Positions 38,815 through 58,750 of a DNA stretch of 64,000 nucleotides are shown here, piece after piece. This stretch comes from Yamagishiella unicocca (Eukaryota; Chlorophyta; Chlorophyceae; Chlamydomonadales; Volvocaceae), in the NCBI GenBank assembly GCA_003116995.1, contig BDSL01000004.1:1922001-1986000 (forward strand). Reading direction: 5' to 3'. The stretch's first letter is position 1, and every line of letters starts with the position of its first letter. A program made the translations under genes and the position numbers. The notes below the pieces were generated by a model that saw only the letters and a list, made by a program, of their open reading frames with translations, ran no database searches and was not told where the DNA came from.

Positions 38815-40455
38815 TCCTATTAGTAGCAGCTGTTACGGGCTTCTATTATTGCCTGTAAGGAGTATTACAACATAGGAGCGCTGCTGCTACGCAACCCACA
38901 CCCCGTTCTGGGTGGGGATGTTCTTGGGTCTCAGGGCTTTTGGTTTAGACTTCTGCTGGGTTTGTTGAGGCGCCAGCTTGTCTGGCTGAGGGGCTGCTTG
39001 GGCTGCAGTTGGTGAATTACTGATAGGGGCGCATTTGGGCTACTTTCCCCGGGGTGGTTAGTGCCATTGTTTGTTCTCTAGGCCCTTGTTCGGGGTTTCA
39101 GGTGGTTTGGCGTATCTTGGACGGGTGTCCTTTTCGTCGTCCAGTGTCTCTTTTACTTTTAGTGTCAGGCGATGCGCTCGGTGGCTCTACCTTTCGGTCT
39201 GTGGCACATTGTAACAGCTAGCACTACACAGACGCAGCAGATCACGCGAGATGCTCAACAGAATGCTCCCTTCCGTCCATCTGGTAGCGAAAAATAGCTC
39301 AACGCCAGCCGTGTAAACTTGTAACGGGAGGGGGCTTAGTCTCCAGCTGTCCTGTCGGGTGTGGCCACTAGATAGCTGTCACACGGCATTGGTCTGATGT
39401 TCCCTTACTTCGTCCTTGGGCCCTCTAGCTTTAGTGCACACGCCCGGACAACCACAAAGCGCGAGTTTGGACGGCACGTTAAATGCCGTTCCCCGCACGA
39501 GTCCACGGAAACAACGGGAACAACGGGACGGAAAGATACGCTCGAAAGCCGGCGGTCCGGTGGTAGCTGTCCTAGCCTATCCAACTGGTGGCTCATACGA
39601 GTGGCCAGTAATCCCTTTGCAAGTACGCCAGGTACGCCTTACCAGGGTTCTGGGTTCATCAGCAGCCTGGCCCGTGTCACTCAGGTTCACTCATAACCAG
39701 GGGCACCCATGTTCCCAAAGAGCCAACCCTTGCGAGTGCACCGCAAGCATCATACTGCAGTTTCGAAGTTATATTTTGTGTTCTTGTCTACCATACATGG
39801 TTCCGATCAGCGGGTGCCACCAGCGAGTATCTGACGTTCCAGCCGGATGCTACCTAATGCGATGCCTTGCTTGGTACAATCGGCCTGCCGCATATGCGGA
39901 AATGTTACCTTCAGGGTTATATACTCTTGTGAGAATTTGCATAAATGCCATTGCTCAATTGCCATGTGTACTACAGTCTGACACGATGTCCTGGACCCTA
40001 TGACGGTCAGTTATGTATAATTTGTGTAAGCATTACCACAGCAGCAGGTACTCGGGCTATTCCCTACGACGACAACATTGGAGTTTGCGGATACATCGGT
40101 GCGAAAGGAATATCCATCCAACGATGCTTATATGATTCAAGGCCGCGATGCTATGCGATATGCGCCATGAGATGTAAGTAATCGCTGGAGGTTGCCTCCG
40201 CAGAAACTTGCTAAATGTCTGTGAAACTGTGTGGTTTCCTGACCAGCTGTTATTACGAATAAATGTACAGGTCCCGTATAGACATCCTCAGGCGGGCGGG
40301 CTGGCCCGTAGCTCTGTAGTATACCCGTACGGAATGTCAAACATATAATTGGTAGGGATGTGGACATCTAATAGCAGCACAGTCCAGCTGTACCAAAGCT
40401 GGTGCGCTTTAATATTGCACAGATAGACTAAGACATAAGTCCCGAAAAACACCAA
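38815..40455. other. Non-coding stretch upstream of pherophorin 2
   Basis: AT-richer intergenic DNA. An inverted pair with CTCCTATTAGTAGCAGC-like arms lies near 38815-38890. No splice-consistent protein was seen on either strand. Confidence 0.5.
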
Positions 40456-40495
40456 CCCTCGGGCGTCTCTCTTTCACTGCCGCGAACTGGGCCGC
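40456..40495 (+). promoter_or_regulatory. Conserved upstream block of pherophorin gene 2
   Basis: Begins CCCTCGGGC and ends ACTGGGCCGC, about 300 bp before the ATG. It is the counterpart of 13561-13600 and the longest shared stretch I could see between the two upstream regions. Confidence 0.5.
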
Positions 40496-40757
40496 CCTCC
40501 TCGGCCCTGCGGATTCGTAGTACTGTGCCTCATATTTACTTCTCTAATCTCTAGCAGGGTAAGCTCTGCGCTCCGGTCGGTTCAACGCGCCGGCAACTGT
40601 TATAGCCCATTGTACCGACAGCGACTTTCCCCGCGGCGAGCAACCGCGATGCGGTGATATCCAAGAGCCAATCCAACAATTATGCCATTTCTTGCCGCCG
40701 TCGTCAGGTGTGAGCCTGTTCAAAATCGAGACCACCGGCTACAGCGCGGCGCCGACC

Positions 40758-43250
40758 ATGCGGCGCCGAGCCACACTCCTGCTGGCGCTCCTGTGCGCCA
40801 GCGCTGCCTCAACATTCGCTCACAGGTAAGAATTTAACCATATTTCAGGGTGGGCGGGTGACCTGGCTCTGTCCAAGTCACCTTTCCTGGGCACGCCCGA
40901 AACTTTTGTTTGCAATTTATCCAATGCCCATCATACCGCACTGTATGCATGCAGGGACTTGCTTCAGGCGTACCTTGAGGCCTTCCCCCCTTATGGGTGC
41001 GTTCGCGATCCAGCCCAGTCTCGGTTCCGAGTAGACCCGGTTTATACCGTCAGCGGCAACAAGGTCTGCTTCACAGCGCGCGTCGTGCCTTGCCAGCGGA
41101 GGGGCAGCGAATGCTGCAAGTCAGACGTCGATTTCGCCAAGCTCGAGCTTTCCGTTGGTAAGACCATGCCGGTGCGTTCCTCAGGGCCTCTCCCGCGGCG
41201 CTCGTCTCGTGCCAGTCCCATTTCATCATCATTTCCGTCCACATCTCCGTCGATCATTTCCGTCATCATTTCCGTTAGATAGATCAAACAGATAGCCCGA
41301 ACAGATCGCCTAGCATAGCGCTACCGCTGCCGCCGGCCGCTGCCTCACGCCTATTCCCCCTCCTTACACGAGTTTCCTCCCGAACATTCTCCGGCTCCGT
41401 TACACTTCTCCCTTGAGCGCCGACAAAAGTGCTTCCTCTCAATCGCCCTCCTCCCTCATGCTGCCATTCAGGTTCAACATGCAACCGCGCCATTACCCGC
41501 GTGACCGTGGACGGTGCCAAGTCGACAATGCCCACGTTTGAGACGTACGGCGCGAAAGATGATAAGGCCCTCTATAAAATGCCGGGGCTCAATCTTACGG
41601 CCGCCAACGCCGACGGCAAGGAGATCTGCATCACCCTCGCGGACCCATGCCCCACCATGGCCGCCCTCTGTCCCGCGGGTGATGGCAGCTGCAGCTACTC
41701 CATCGTGGAGAGCGGCACCTGCGACTGCTGCCCCGTCGGCGTGCTGGGCCTCTTCCCACCGCCTCCCTCGCCACCTCCTTCACCTCCCCCCTCCCCGCCG
41801 CCCCCGCCGCCCCCATCTCCGCCTCCTCCATCCCCGCCGCCCCCGCCGCCCCCATCTCCTCGGCCGCCCTCGCCGCCACCTCCGAGCCCCCGGCCACCCA
41901 GCCCCCGCCCTCCGTCGCCACCGCCGCCCTCGCCGCCACCTCCGTCGCCGCCGCCTCCCTCCCCCCAACCACCCAGCCCTCCTCCTCCGTCGCCACCTCC
42001 ACCCAGCCCGAGGCCGCCCTCACCCCGTCCCCCAAGCCCTCTTCCTCCCAGCCCACCTCCTCCGTCCCCGCCTCCCCCATCGCCCCGGCCTCCCAGCCCT
42101 CTGCCCCCCAGCCCTCAGCCGCCCAGCCCGCGCCCTCCCTCGCCTTTACCCCCGAGCCCTTCACCGCCTTCCCCGCCTCCCCCCGGCCGCCTCCGCCCTC
42201 TCCCCCTCCCCCAAGCCCACCGCCTCCATCGCCCCGCCCGCCCTCCCCTCCTCCTCCCAGCCCCCGCCCGCCCTCGCCCCGACCTCCGTCCCCCCTGCCT
42301 CCAAGCCCTCCGCCCCCTTCGCCTTCTCCTCCCTCGCCCCGGCCTCCAAGCCCGCGGCCCCCATCGCCTCTCCCTCCTTCACCTCTCCCTCCAAGCCCTC
42401 TTCCTCCCTCCCCGCGGCCTCCATCGCCCCGCCCTCCAAGCCCCCCTCCTCCCTCCCCTCCTCCTCCCTCTCCCCGGCCTCCCAGCCCCAGCCCACCCTC
42501 CCCTCGCCCTCCAAGCCCTCCCCCACCCTCCCCGCGGCCTCCGTCTCCACCCCCTCCCTCTCCTCCTCCTCCACCTTCCCCTCGTCCACCCAGCCCCTCG
42601 CCACCCCCCCCTCTCCGCCGCCGCCCAGGCCTCCCCCTCCTTCACCTCCCCCGCCTTCACCTCCCCCTCCCTCTCCCTCTCCCCCGCCTCCGTCCCCGCC
42701 TCCTCCCCGGCCACCTAGCCCCGAACCGCCAAACATGCCCATCGCTCCGGCCCTGTCGCGCCCTTCCCCGCCGGTCACCGGCTTCCCGTTCTGCGAGTGC
42801 AACCGCACCACTGGCCTCGTGCCCTTCACCCTGGACCCCGTGCCCGTCGTGAAGCGCAGTGGAACCAACCAGCTGTACTGCATGACGCTGCGCACGACGG
42901 ACTGCACAGACCCAAAGAACACCTGCTGCAACCAAAACCTGTCCAAGATAGAGTGGTGGACCAAGGACTCCTGCCGCGGCAGCGTCCGCAACGTGTTTGT
43001 GGACGGCGTCAAGGTAGACCAGCAGTGGGGCCCAAAGATCTTCAAGATTCCCGCCCTCAACATGCCGCGAAGTGCGGTGCCTGCCCGAGGACGTCAAGTG
43101 TGCATCGAGCTGAGCGCGCAGTCGGCCTGCCCCACGCTGTCCACCTTTTGCTCCCGCGGAGACCGCGGCCTGTGCTACTACTCGGTGTTTAGCGAGGACA
43201 CCAACTGCTGCCCGGTCGCCACCTTCGCGGCGGTTAGCAACCGGCGGTAG
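40758..43250 (+). CDS. Pherophorin 2 (frame broken twice in the proline rod as sequenced)
   Basis: Exons 40758-40825, 40955-41157 and 41472-43250 (TAG). Exon 1 encodes the signal peptide [22 protein letters not shown]. The N-terminal pherophorin domain ([11 protein letters not shown] ... [13 protein letters not shown]) leads into a very long SPPPPSP-type rod. The C-terminal domain ([14 protein letters not shown] ... [21 protein letters not shown]) is intact. Within the rod the proline frame moves at the C6 run near 42179-42184 and again at the C8 run 42604-42611. Each step equals one missing C, and between them the third frame reads as proline rod. These could be homopolymer sequencing errors or a real defect. 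Allowing both, the protein would be about 683 residues. Confidence 0.8.
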
Positions 43251-46184
43251 TTGTTAACTAGCTGGCACCACGTGCGTCGTTTTGGCCGCCGTGACGGCGG
43301 TTGCCGCTGCACACGGAGCGCCGTGCTTGCAGCTGGTTGCACATACTCACCCACACTACGCAGGTCAGCAGAGAGGTTATTATGAGTGCGAGTAGCGTAT
43401 GTATATATGGTACGGTCAGGTCCGGTAATATTCAGTCAGAAAGCAAGGGCGGCCCTTTGTTGCGGAGCGAGGGCGTGGGGTGGCTTCTGCGTGAAGCCAA
43501 GGAGAGTATGTTCTGCGGAGGCTACGGTAAAAATAATAATGGCTCAATTGGTCGAGAAGTGGCGGGTGGGTGGTATTTGATGCGCAACGGAAGTTGCAAG
43601 CTCTAGCTAATGTGGCGGATTCATGATTCCCTTGCATTAAATATGATGTGGTATTCCTTACGATCCTAGGGGGCCATCGTGTGTTGCGCGTACGGCTATG
43701 TGCGCCGTACCGCAGCATTGCGCATGTTTTTTTGGGTTATTTATTCCCTTTGAGATGTTGTACCTCGCGAGGTTGCAACAACTCGTAGCGGGCTCCGTAG
43801 CTCTTGACATAGGCCTTAACCATTGCCCGGTTCTTGGCATTATATCCAAGCTCCATACCATTGATTTTTTAGAATGATTCTTTCATCTTACCTGCATTGA
43901 TAATGGAAAGGGCTGCGACACGCGTGCTTTCAAACACTTCATTTATGCATGTGCTTCCAACAGACACGTGCGGGGGCACATGTGGCCTTCCTTTGTAACG
44001 CAACTATGAAAACACGGTTGCTCCTCCTCTTCATGGCCGTTGCGCTTGCACTCATGCACATTAAACGCCAGCCCAGCCAAATCACTTCATCGCTGGTTGC
44101 CAATCACAATGCGAAAGTTACATGGGAGCCGGAACGGCTGCAAGCGCGACCAGTGACGGCGCCGTCCGTTGGAAACGCGTCACGGGGCTGCCGTGGTTTC
44201 CCGGCCGTGGTTTCGTGCCGCACCACCGCTAGCTGGCTGTCGTGAGGGAGGCGTCCGGATGTCACCCGCATTACAGTTATGATGCCTCAGCTGTGGCAAG
44301 GACATCGTAGATACGGTACATGCGCCGCAACGAAACAGCTTTTGAGCGACAAAAAACAAACACGTGGCCCCTCTCAAGGCTCCTCAGCAATGCACCGCCC
44401 AGACACACGCATTCAGGGGGCCTCCCCATGGCAGAGCATGCTGTCAGTATTGCCACAGAATGTACGGAACAACAGATGACGTGGAAACGGCTGTTTCAGC
44501 GATACCCAACCTATCAGCACACGCCTGCAGACTCCCGTAGCGTCAGGTTTTCAGTCCCTGAAGCCTTTCGAATCAAGACGGAAAGGAAATGAAAAACGTG
44601 GTGTTCTGTCAGGGCCCTCCACTACGCCCGACCAGCCTACGCACCCCTGGCTCGACTCGAGCCCACTGCGGCGCCTTGCGGCGCTGATGGCTTGCTCCCG
44701 CTCCACGCACCACCGCTATGACGACGGCCCCGGCGACAGCGCCCGTCACGCGGTTGCGCATCCTCACTGTATCGGGTCACTGGACGCCAGACGTACACCT
44801 CATGCAAGCACGCGACACCACGCACCAAGTCGTCTTCAAGTTCCCTATGCACTGCTTCCACGGCGGAGCGGTGGCGCTCGTCAGTCCACAAGCCCCCCCC
44901 CCAACTCCTGCGCGCAGCTCCCTACTCAGGATACACACACCCACAGACACAGACACCGACACAGACGCGGCCAGGGTAGCGGCCACACACCCGCACAGAT
45001 CAAGGTACACGCATGGGCGTGGCCGTTCGCAAACAGTGCGAATCGTTGTTGTCAAACACGTCGTTCTAAACATATCGAAACTCAATGGAACGAATTATCT
45101 ACCGGTATTCCGCGTCTATCGCGACGGACGCGGGTGTAATGCTAGCGGGCAGAGGCCAAGCACTCGCCAGCACGGGTAGGGCAAGGGGCACGACAGACGA
45201 CACGCAACAATGGGACAAGTCAGGTCAAATGCTCCAAACAGGAGTGAACGTCTCTCAGTGTCACATCGCAAGCAGGGGCTGGAACCCCTGCGAGGCTCCT
45301 CGACGGCGATTTCTGATATGCAGACTTGCCGCCCGTCCCTACATCATGGTCATCGCTACCTTCCCGCCGGGGTGCTCAGCGCCAGGCGAAGACGGTAAGA
45401 GGGGACAGCAGCAACCAGGCAGGCGGCGTGCTGACTCACACCCAACGAGGACCGCTGCAGGCCCATGGTGCGTCGTGCCACCAGCTGCTGGGCTTCCTGG
45501 AGCTGCTTGCCACACTCAAAGACGTGGCCGCCATTCCTCCTACTACCGTACCAGCCAAGCACAGCAACGTCACATGCTCACATGCCAAGCCTCCACCTGC
45601 CCCCTTCCGAGGCAGAGAGCGCGAGGCGGCGGGGCGCTCGGGAGGTTGCTGGCCTGGAAAAACCCACACACACACAAGAAACACCCATCGCAGTCAGCAT
45701 GCAAGACGACTCTACACGGCAAGATGAGACGGCACGACCACGCGCATCGGGTTCAGGCCCAGGCGCCAAACCGCGCTGGACCGGGCATCGACAGCGCATA
45801 TTGCCCAGCTCAGCCCAAGCTGAGGCAACATGCACCCAATCGTCAACACCGCCAAACCCTAGTAGTAGTGTTTTCAAGGTGGCAGGTTCAATGCCCCTCA
45901 GAGACGTCGGTACAGTGCGCAGACCAACGCCGCGAAGGCGGTTACGCCAAGCGTTCCGGCTGTCTGCACTGCGCGCGAGGTGTTTCGCGTCCTGCACTCC
46001 CGCACCAACAGAGCTCCGAAGCCACATACGCAACACGTATGCTGCACCCCACGACAAGGCCGTAGCCGCTGGTACTACCGTAGTTCCTTGGACTGCCTGG
46101 GCGTGACCTGCAGCACGTGCTCCACCCTTCACTTGCTCCTCCTCCTGCTCTGCCGCCTCATCATTGTTGGCATCAGCGCCGTCA
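43251..46184. other. Non-coding stretch between pherophorin 2 and the JmjC gene
   Basis: Probable 3' UTR of pherophorin 2 (a TGTAA occurs near 43995), then intergenic DNA and the 3' flank of the minus-strand JmjC gene. Open frames up to 326 codons lack recognisable domains or a consistent exon pattern. Confidence 0.45.
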
Positions 46185-52987
<6,803 letters not shown>

Positions 52988-55843
52988 GGCTCCGGCTCCT
53001 GAAGCTGAGCTTCCCTCAGCACCCTGCTACTGCCACCCCTGAGCACCCACGGCGCGGCTAGCAGCCGGCGCCGGGGCTATGAAACTAGCCTGAGCCTGAG
53101 GCCCGCTGCTGTGCCGCCCACCCGGCCTAGAGGTGGCCGGGCGAGGGGCGTGGGGGCAGAGTACGCCCGCCCCAATGCTACCGTAGCGTGACCTGTTTGC
53201 TTGCAGGCGTGTGGCAACACCGGTCCAGCCTGCACTGAAGGCTGCCGAGTCCTGCACGTCCTTTGCTCCCCTTCCTTTCCCGTCCACGCTTAGGCTGTGG
53301 AAGCCTGGTACGGTTGAAGGGCCACAGGCAGCGAGGTAAACTAAGCAAAGCAAGGCAGGACAACAATATGACATGGTGGAGATGCCGCAAGGCGGGGAAG
53401 GTACGCATCATTCGCGTTGACAGGAGTACCTCTGGGACGGGGCTGTGCCGACACGACACAGGGTGCACTTTCCGCCTCCCAAGCCTAACCATCGCAATCA
53501 AACTGTGTATGCATGTATACATATAATCAAACGGTATGCACAAAAGCCCATCCGGAAGTATTGAGGTACAAATGGTGTTGGGGGCATAACATGCCTGACC
53601 TAAATACGCCGCCCTAGACACTAGTCAACGACCTTAACACGTTCAACAAGTTATGCGCAAGCCAGGGACGCAATTTCGAAGGTTGCAGCCGGGTCATGCC
53701 CAAGATGTGCTTTGATGTGAAGGTACGCAGGGGCTGATCGACCCTCCCCTCCAGATTTGAGTGAAATCTGTAACAGAAAACTGCACCCTATGAATCCCAA
53801 GGGTTTGCGCATCGAATCTGGTGGCACTTGCGAGCGCAGAGGCCGCCAGAACGACCCGCCACGGTAAGCCTCAGCTCCCACCCACTTCAGCAAACCCTCT
53901 ATTCCTTATCCAAGCCAAGCAAGCGGTCCACAACATAACAGCACCTTACACGGTTAACAGTTTCCCCTAAGTACTATTGATGGCCCGCCGGTCACTACCG
54001 CGATCGGAACTCTCAGGAACGACCTTACATCCATAGACACTCAGGGAGCTACACAAATTGCGTGCCGTCACCGTCTCTTCACCTCTGGAGGCGGGCAAAC
54101 TAACAGCAGCAACGAGCATAGCCTGAGCCGGCAAGCCTCACAAGCCGCACCAGACAAGAAAAGGTCCCATTTTGCGACCCACCTGGCGCCGACACCAGCG
54201 CTCCAGCTCCACGGTCTCCTCCTCCTGATGCTCCTGCTAGGCCGCTGCGCCGCTTACTGTTCCCGCTCCTGGCTGGCTATGGCCTCAGCAAAAAAAACGC
54301 AGACTTTGTTGGCTTGTGAAGGTTGGTGTGTGGTATGGCGCAAACAGAGTGAACAACAGCTTAATTTGATACAGCAGTTTTGGAGAGTTAAGCAGTAATA
54401 ATGTTTGCAAAAGTCTCTGAATGGCCGAGCCAAGACCAATAGTCGATGTCGTAAACGAACTCAAGGTGAGCGGCGGCGTCTACATGCGTTTCGCATGTAT
54501 TCAGGTCAATAAATTTACGTTTCTCTAGGATACACATGCCAGCCCTTGGCCCCTTGCCATTCCGTGCGGTGATAGCGTACCGCTGCTGTCGAATTGTACC
54601 GGCCGCCACGTCATTTTCCCGCCCCTTCCCATGGCAACATTTGTTCAAATGCATGCGCAGATCTTGCCCTGATCTGAATGACATGGATTCCGTAAGGCCA
54701 ATGGAGAAAGCTGAGCTGGGCCCGTATGCATGTGGACCATTGCAGGTCGTTGAAGCGCGACAAATGACCGGCATGCAGTCCAATTCGCCAGTCCCTCAGG
54801 AGCGAAGCCCTCGCATGTTTTTGCGACGTGCTGAGCGGAGAAGCGTAATAGAGTGCGCTGGCTCCTTTTTGCATTCACGTGCAACCATTGCCCGGAAACT
54901 CGCTTCCCGAAATGCTCATAGCTAAGTCATTTCATAGCGATGTCCTCAGCAGGCCGCCGTGTGCAGGTAGCGAACCTGCACACACATGGTAATATCCAAG
55001 CCGGCCATTGATGACTGCTTGACTGGCCATTGATGACTGGCGATTAATTTCATGGACTCGACAGCGATATAACTTATGCCTGTAGATAACCAAAGCCAAA
55101 GGACCCGACCAATCCGGCCGACCCACGGTTCAAGTTATTACTGCTCGTCTTCGACACATATGACTTGATCATCCTTGGGTGTGAAGCTAATGATAGGAGT
55201 ACCACTGTACGCCTGTCACAATTGCGCCTGTCAGCCCATGCATTAGCGCCTGTCGCTGATCAACACCTCGATAGCAACGTTGTTGAAACGTGCACGCATG
55301 ATTGCATTGCCTCAAAATGCAGCACATTTGCCTCCCGCGCTTTGGTCCACGGAACGCCACACGGAAAGCGCATCCGCCCCACATGACTGACCATAGTCCA
55401 AGGGCCCAGGTCCAACGCTTTCTCCCGGTCAACCCATCACGCTGGCGCATTCACGAAGCAAGCAACTCCATCCGCAGCATTTTTAAAATTTAGGACGCTA
55501 GCGCGCTTATTTGAGTTGACCCAAGGGTCAGTCCCCACGACCCATCACCGGGGGCAGCTTTTCTCGCTGGTCAGCCGCACCGATCAAACGCGTCGAGACG
55601 GACGACGTAGAGGGATTAAACCTCAATCATAGCGCCCAGGTGTTGAATATTTTCACTCGTCGAAGGACGAGCGCGCCTTGCGGCAGTCGTGCGGTCAACG
55701 CCGACCCACCCGATTCGCCAGCTGTCCACTCGGCCTGGTGACTGACGTTTTTCGCCTTGCTGCCCAGCGATCTGCTGGGAATCGATCGCGGCGCGTTTCT
55801 CGCTCCCCTCTCAGACTGTTTGTGGGACGACGCGTCAGCAGTC
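52988..55843. other. Intergenic region between two divergent genes
   Basis: Contains the upstream regions of the JmjC gene (-) and the NTF2-like gene (+). From 53.4 to 55.5 kb it is AT-richer. A 131-codon minus-strand frame at 54388-54783 has no family resemblance I can name. No other gene seen. Confidence 0.5.
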
Positions 55844-58750
55844 ATGGCGCCGCGACGGTCGTTCAACGGCCTGGCGTGGCTGTGCGGCGCGCAGCACCAA
55901 CGGGACTGGCAACAGCAAGCACAGCAGGACCAATTGGACCAGCAGCAACAGCAAAATCAGCACAGACTGCAGCTGCACAAACACAAGCTCAGATCAGAGT
56001 TGGACAGCCCGACGCCGCCCTCAAAGACGGCCCTGCGCGACAGCGCCGGCAGTAGCAGCAACACCCCCGGCAGCGGCGCGGCCCCCTCCAAAGGCGACGG
56101 CATTCCTCGATCTGCATTCGCCTCAGGCAACCGCACGCTGTCGTTCCAAGAGGACACGGACAGCCTCTCCTCGGTGCCCGTCTCGGAGGCGGTGTTTGGC
56201 CTGGCCACTCGGGCCTCCGCGCCTGCGGCTGTGCTGTCCGGGCTCAAGGCCCACGATGGACGTGCGGTAGCACCAGCAGTTGCCACGGACGTGGAGCCAC
56301 CGCGCGGCAACTGCATCCTGAAGCCCATGGCCAGCGGCGCGTGCACCGGCACAGCTCGTTCCAGCATCCGCAGGTCGGTTGGCCGGTTGGTTGGTTGATC
56401 GGTTGGTTGATAGGTTGGCGGGCTCCTGTCGTGGGGCTGTTTGTGTCGAGGTCGGTTAGGTGCGCCTGGCAGCTCATGCGGCTGTCGGATTAACTTGGAC
56501 GGCAGAGGGCTTCTGCCGTACATACACCCGGCTCGCACGGCAGCGCGCATGTCACAGGTCCCGCAACCCCTGTGTCCGCGCCGCGGCCCCACCTCATCTG
56601 CTACCTCACGTCATCCAAACCGACCTGATCTCTCTTCCCCTCCCGACGCAGGCGGCTCAGCCCCAGCAAGAGCATGCCGGCGCACCTCTTTAGGCATGCA
56701 GGCGCCCGCGCCGCCGGCGCCGCCGGGGCAGCTGGGCTCGCGGCTAGTGCTTCGCCGCTGATGAGTTGCGGCCCGGCGGCGGGGCCGGCGACGCTCAAGC
56801 GCGCACCCTCGCTGTCGGTTTCGGAGCGCTCGTACGGCAGCAGCCTGCTGTCCGCCGCCTTTGACCGCCACGAAACCCGCAGGTGCGGTGTACGGCACGT
56901 AACTGCCGGGAGGTTGGGACGCACCGTGCCGCTAGAAGAACGGCATGGCGGGCGCGGCCGCAAGCGCAGGGTGCCTGCCAATGGCTCCGGTGGCTGTGGG
57001 TTGCAGCCACGGCACCGGATGCGTGCCTCACGAACCCCGTGAGCCCTTGAACTTGGCGCTCGAACTTGGCGCTCATCTTGCCCTACCCACCCCACCGCCT
57101 TGATTCGCCGCCAGGGGCTTCACGATGGACAGCACAAACACCGACAGCGCAAGCAGCGTCTCGGGTGGCAGCTGTCCAGGGAGGGCTGCTCGAGGCGCTC
57201 GAGCCAGCGGCGGCGTTGGCTTCGGTGGCAGCAGCTCACTCGCGTCAATGACTCCGTCCGCGTCATCATCCGCCTCCACGTCATCCGGAAATGCGGCGTC
57301 TGGCGACGCTAAAACCGCGGCGGCGGCGGCGGCGGCGGTGGCGGTGGCGCCCGTCGACGCTGAGGCGGCGGCGCTTGCGGCGGCACGGGAGTTCTGCGAC
57401 GCGTTTTTGCGCGCGCTGGCATCGGGCGACGCCAGGTGAGCGGGGGCCAACATGTTCCCGGCCGGCTGGCCCACGCGGGCATCCCTAGGCTTGCATTTTT
57501 ACACGCGACCCGGCGTGCAGGCTATCAGTGGCAAGCTCATCCGGACGGACCACGACAGCACTGACTCCGCCAGCCCGCGTGCGTGGCTTCACCCAGATCC
57601 CAGGTCCCAATGCCGCCCACCCTCCCTCGTGTATGCCCCCATGCGGTGCGTGCAGGTGGGGCAGCGATCCACGGGTCGCGAGCCTGTTCGGCGAGGGCTC
57701 CCGGATGCTCACCCACGATGGCCAGCTGTTCGTTGGCCGCACAGCCATCATCAGGCGCCTGAACGCTGGTAGGTGCGGGGTGGGTCCGTGGTTGCGGGGT
57801 TAGCCTGACCGTGCCGTGAAACACGGCGCGGGCGGGGTAGCAGGCGTGGTGCGGCGCGGTGCGGTCGTGTGTGCTCGCACGCGTGTGTATCCGTCCTCGT
57901 GCCTCGACCGGTGCCTGTGCCCTGACCTCGTGTGTAAGTACCCTGCCCTCGTGTGTAAGTACCCTGACGTCGTGTGTAAGTACCCTGCCCTCGTGTGTAA
58001 GTACCCTCCTCCATGCACGCACGCATGACGTATAGGCATGGAGCAGCTGCATAAGATGCTGGGGGCGATGCCGGCGGGGGGTGACGAGGCGGCGGCGGCG
58101 AGCCAGGCGCAGCAGCTGGCGGATAAGGTGCGGTGGGGCGGATGGCGGGGGCAGCCTGGGGAGGGCAGCAGCCCTCCAGGACGGAGCGACAAGCGCACGT
58201 TCACGCATACATAGGGCAGCACGACAACGGGATTGATTGTCAAGGTGGTTGCAGTGGCTATACTTTAAGCGGCTGATCAGCGGAGGTTATGGTAAAGGTA
58301 CTAAATAAGCATTAGGAACGCGGAGCGGCGCGGGCGACAACTGACATGGCTGCAAGTCGCGTGCCCGTCGCCAGGGCGCGCCCACCGACCCATGGGTCCT
58401 CACGTGCACGCGGTCGCCCCACCCTCCCGCGCGCGCAGGTCCATCACACTCTGGACATCCACGTGGTACCTCGAGAGGGAGCCGACGGCAAGAAGAAGGG
58501 CGGCATCCTGCGCCGCCTGCTCGGCCTGGGAGGCGGCGGCGCCGCCGCCGCCCGCGGCGGCGGCGGCAAGGGAGCGCACCGCCGAGGCCGCGCAGCGGCC
58601 GGCAGTGGCGGCGGCAGCGGCGGCGGCGGCGGCTCCATTCGCGTGGTCGCGACCTACCAGTTCCGGTTCGGCCTGCGCCGCTTCCGGCTGCAAGACCAGT
58701 TCGCGATTCGGGGGGGTTCTGTCGCGCGTCTCAAGCGCACTCGGGGCTAG
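55844..58750 (+). CDS. Low-complexity protein with C-terminal NTF2/SnoaL-like domain
   Basis: Six exons: 55844-56373, 56652-56882, 57115-57435, 57656-57768, 58036-58127 and 58439-58750 (TAG). All phases agree, giving 532 residues. The start is the first ATG, with a Gln-rich stretch soon after (QQQAQQDQLDQQQQQNQ). About 320 residues are Ser/Ala/Gly-rich and look disordered, with phosphorylatable patches such as RRLSPSKS and LKRAPSLSVSERS. From about residue 343 the protein resembles an NTF2-like fold: AAREFCDAFLRALASGD, a SLFGEGSRMLTHDGQLFVGR turn, AIIRRLNAGMEQLHKML, then strands VHHTLDIHVVPRE and VVATYQFRFGLRRF interrupted by a Gly-rich insertion. Such domains bind small ligands or mediate dimerisation. 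No specific function can be assigned. Confidence 0.75.
57921..58012. repeat. Tandem repeat of CCTCGTGTGTAAGTACC in intron 4 of the NTF2-like gene
   Basis: Four copies of an 18-21 bp unit. Each copy contains GTAAGT, a full 5' splice consensus, and TGTAA, the volvocine poly(A) signal. The array ends about 25 bp before exon 5. Confidence 0.8.

Noticed and set aside
45085..46065. 326-codon plus-strand frame
   Set aside because: No recognisable domain. Lies in the 3' flank of the minus-strand JmjC gene with unbiased codon use.
54388..54783. 131-codon minus-strand frame in the 53-55.8 kb gap
   Set aside because: Unlike random GC-rich frames in composition, but no known motif, no neighbouring exons and no clear start context.
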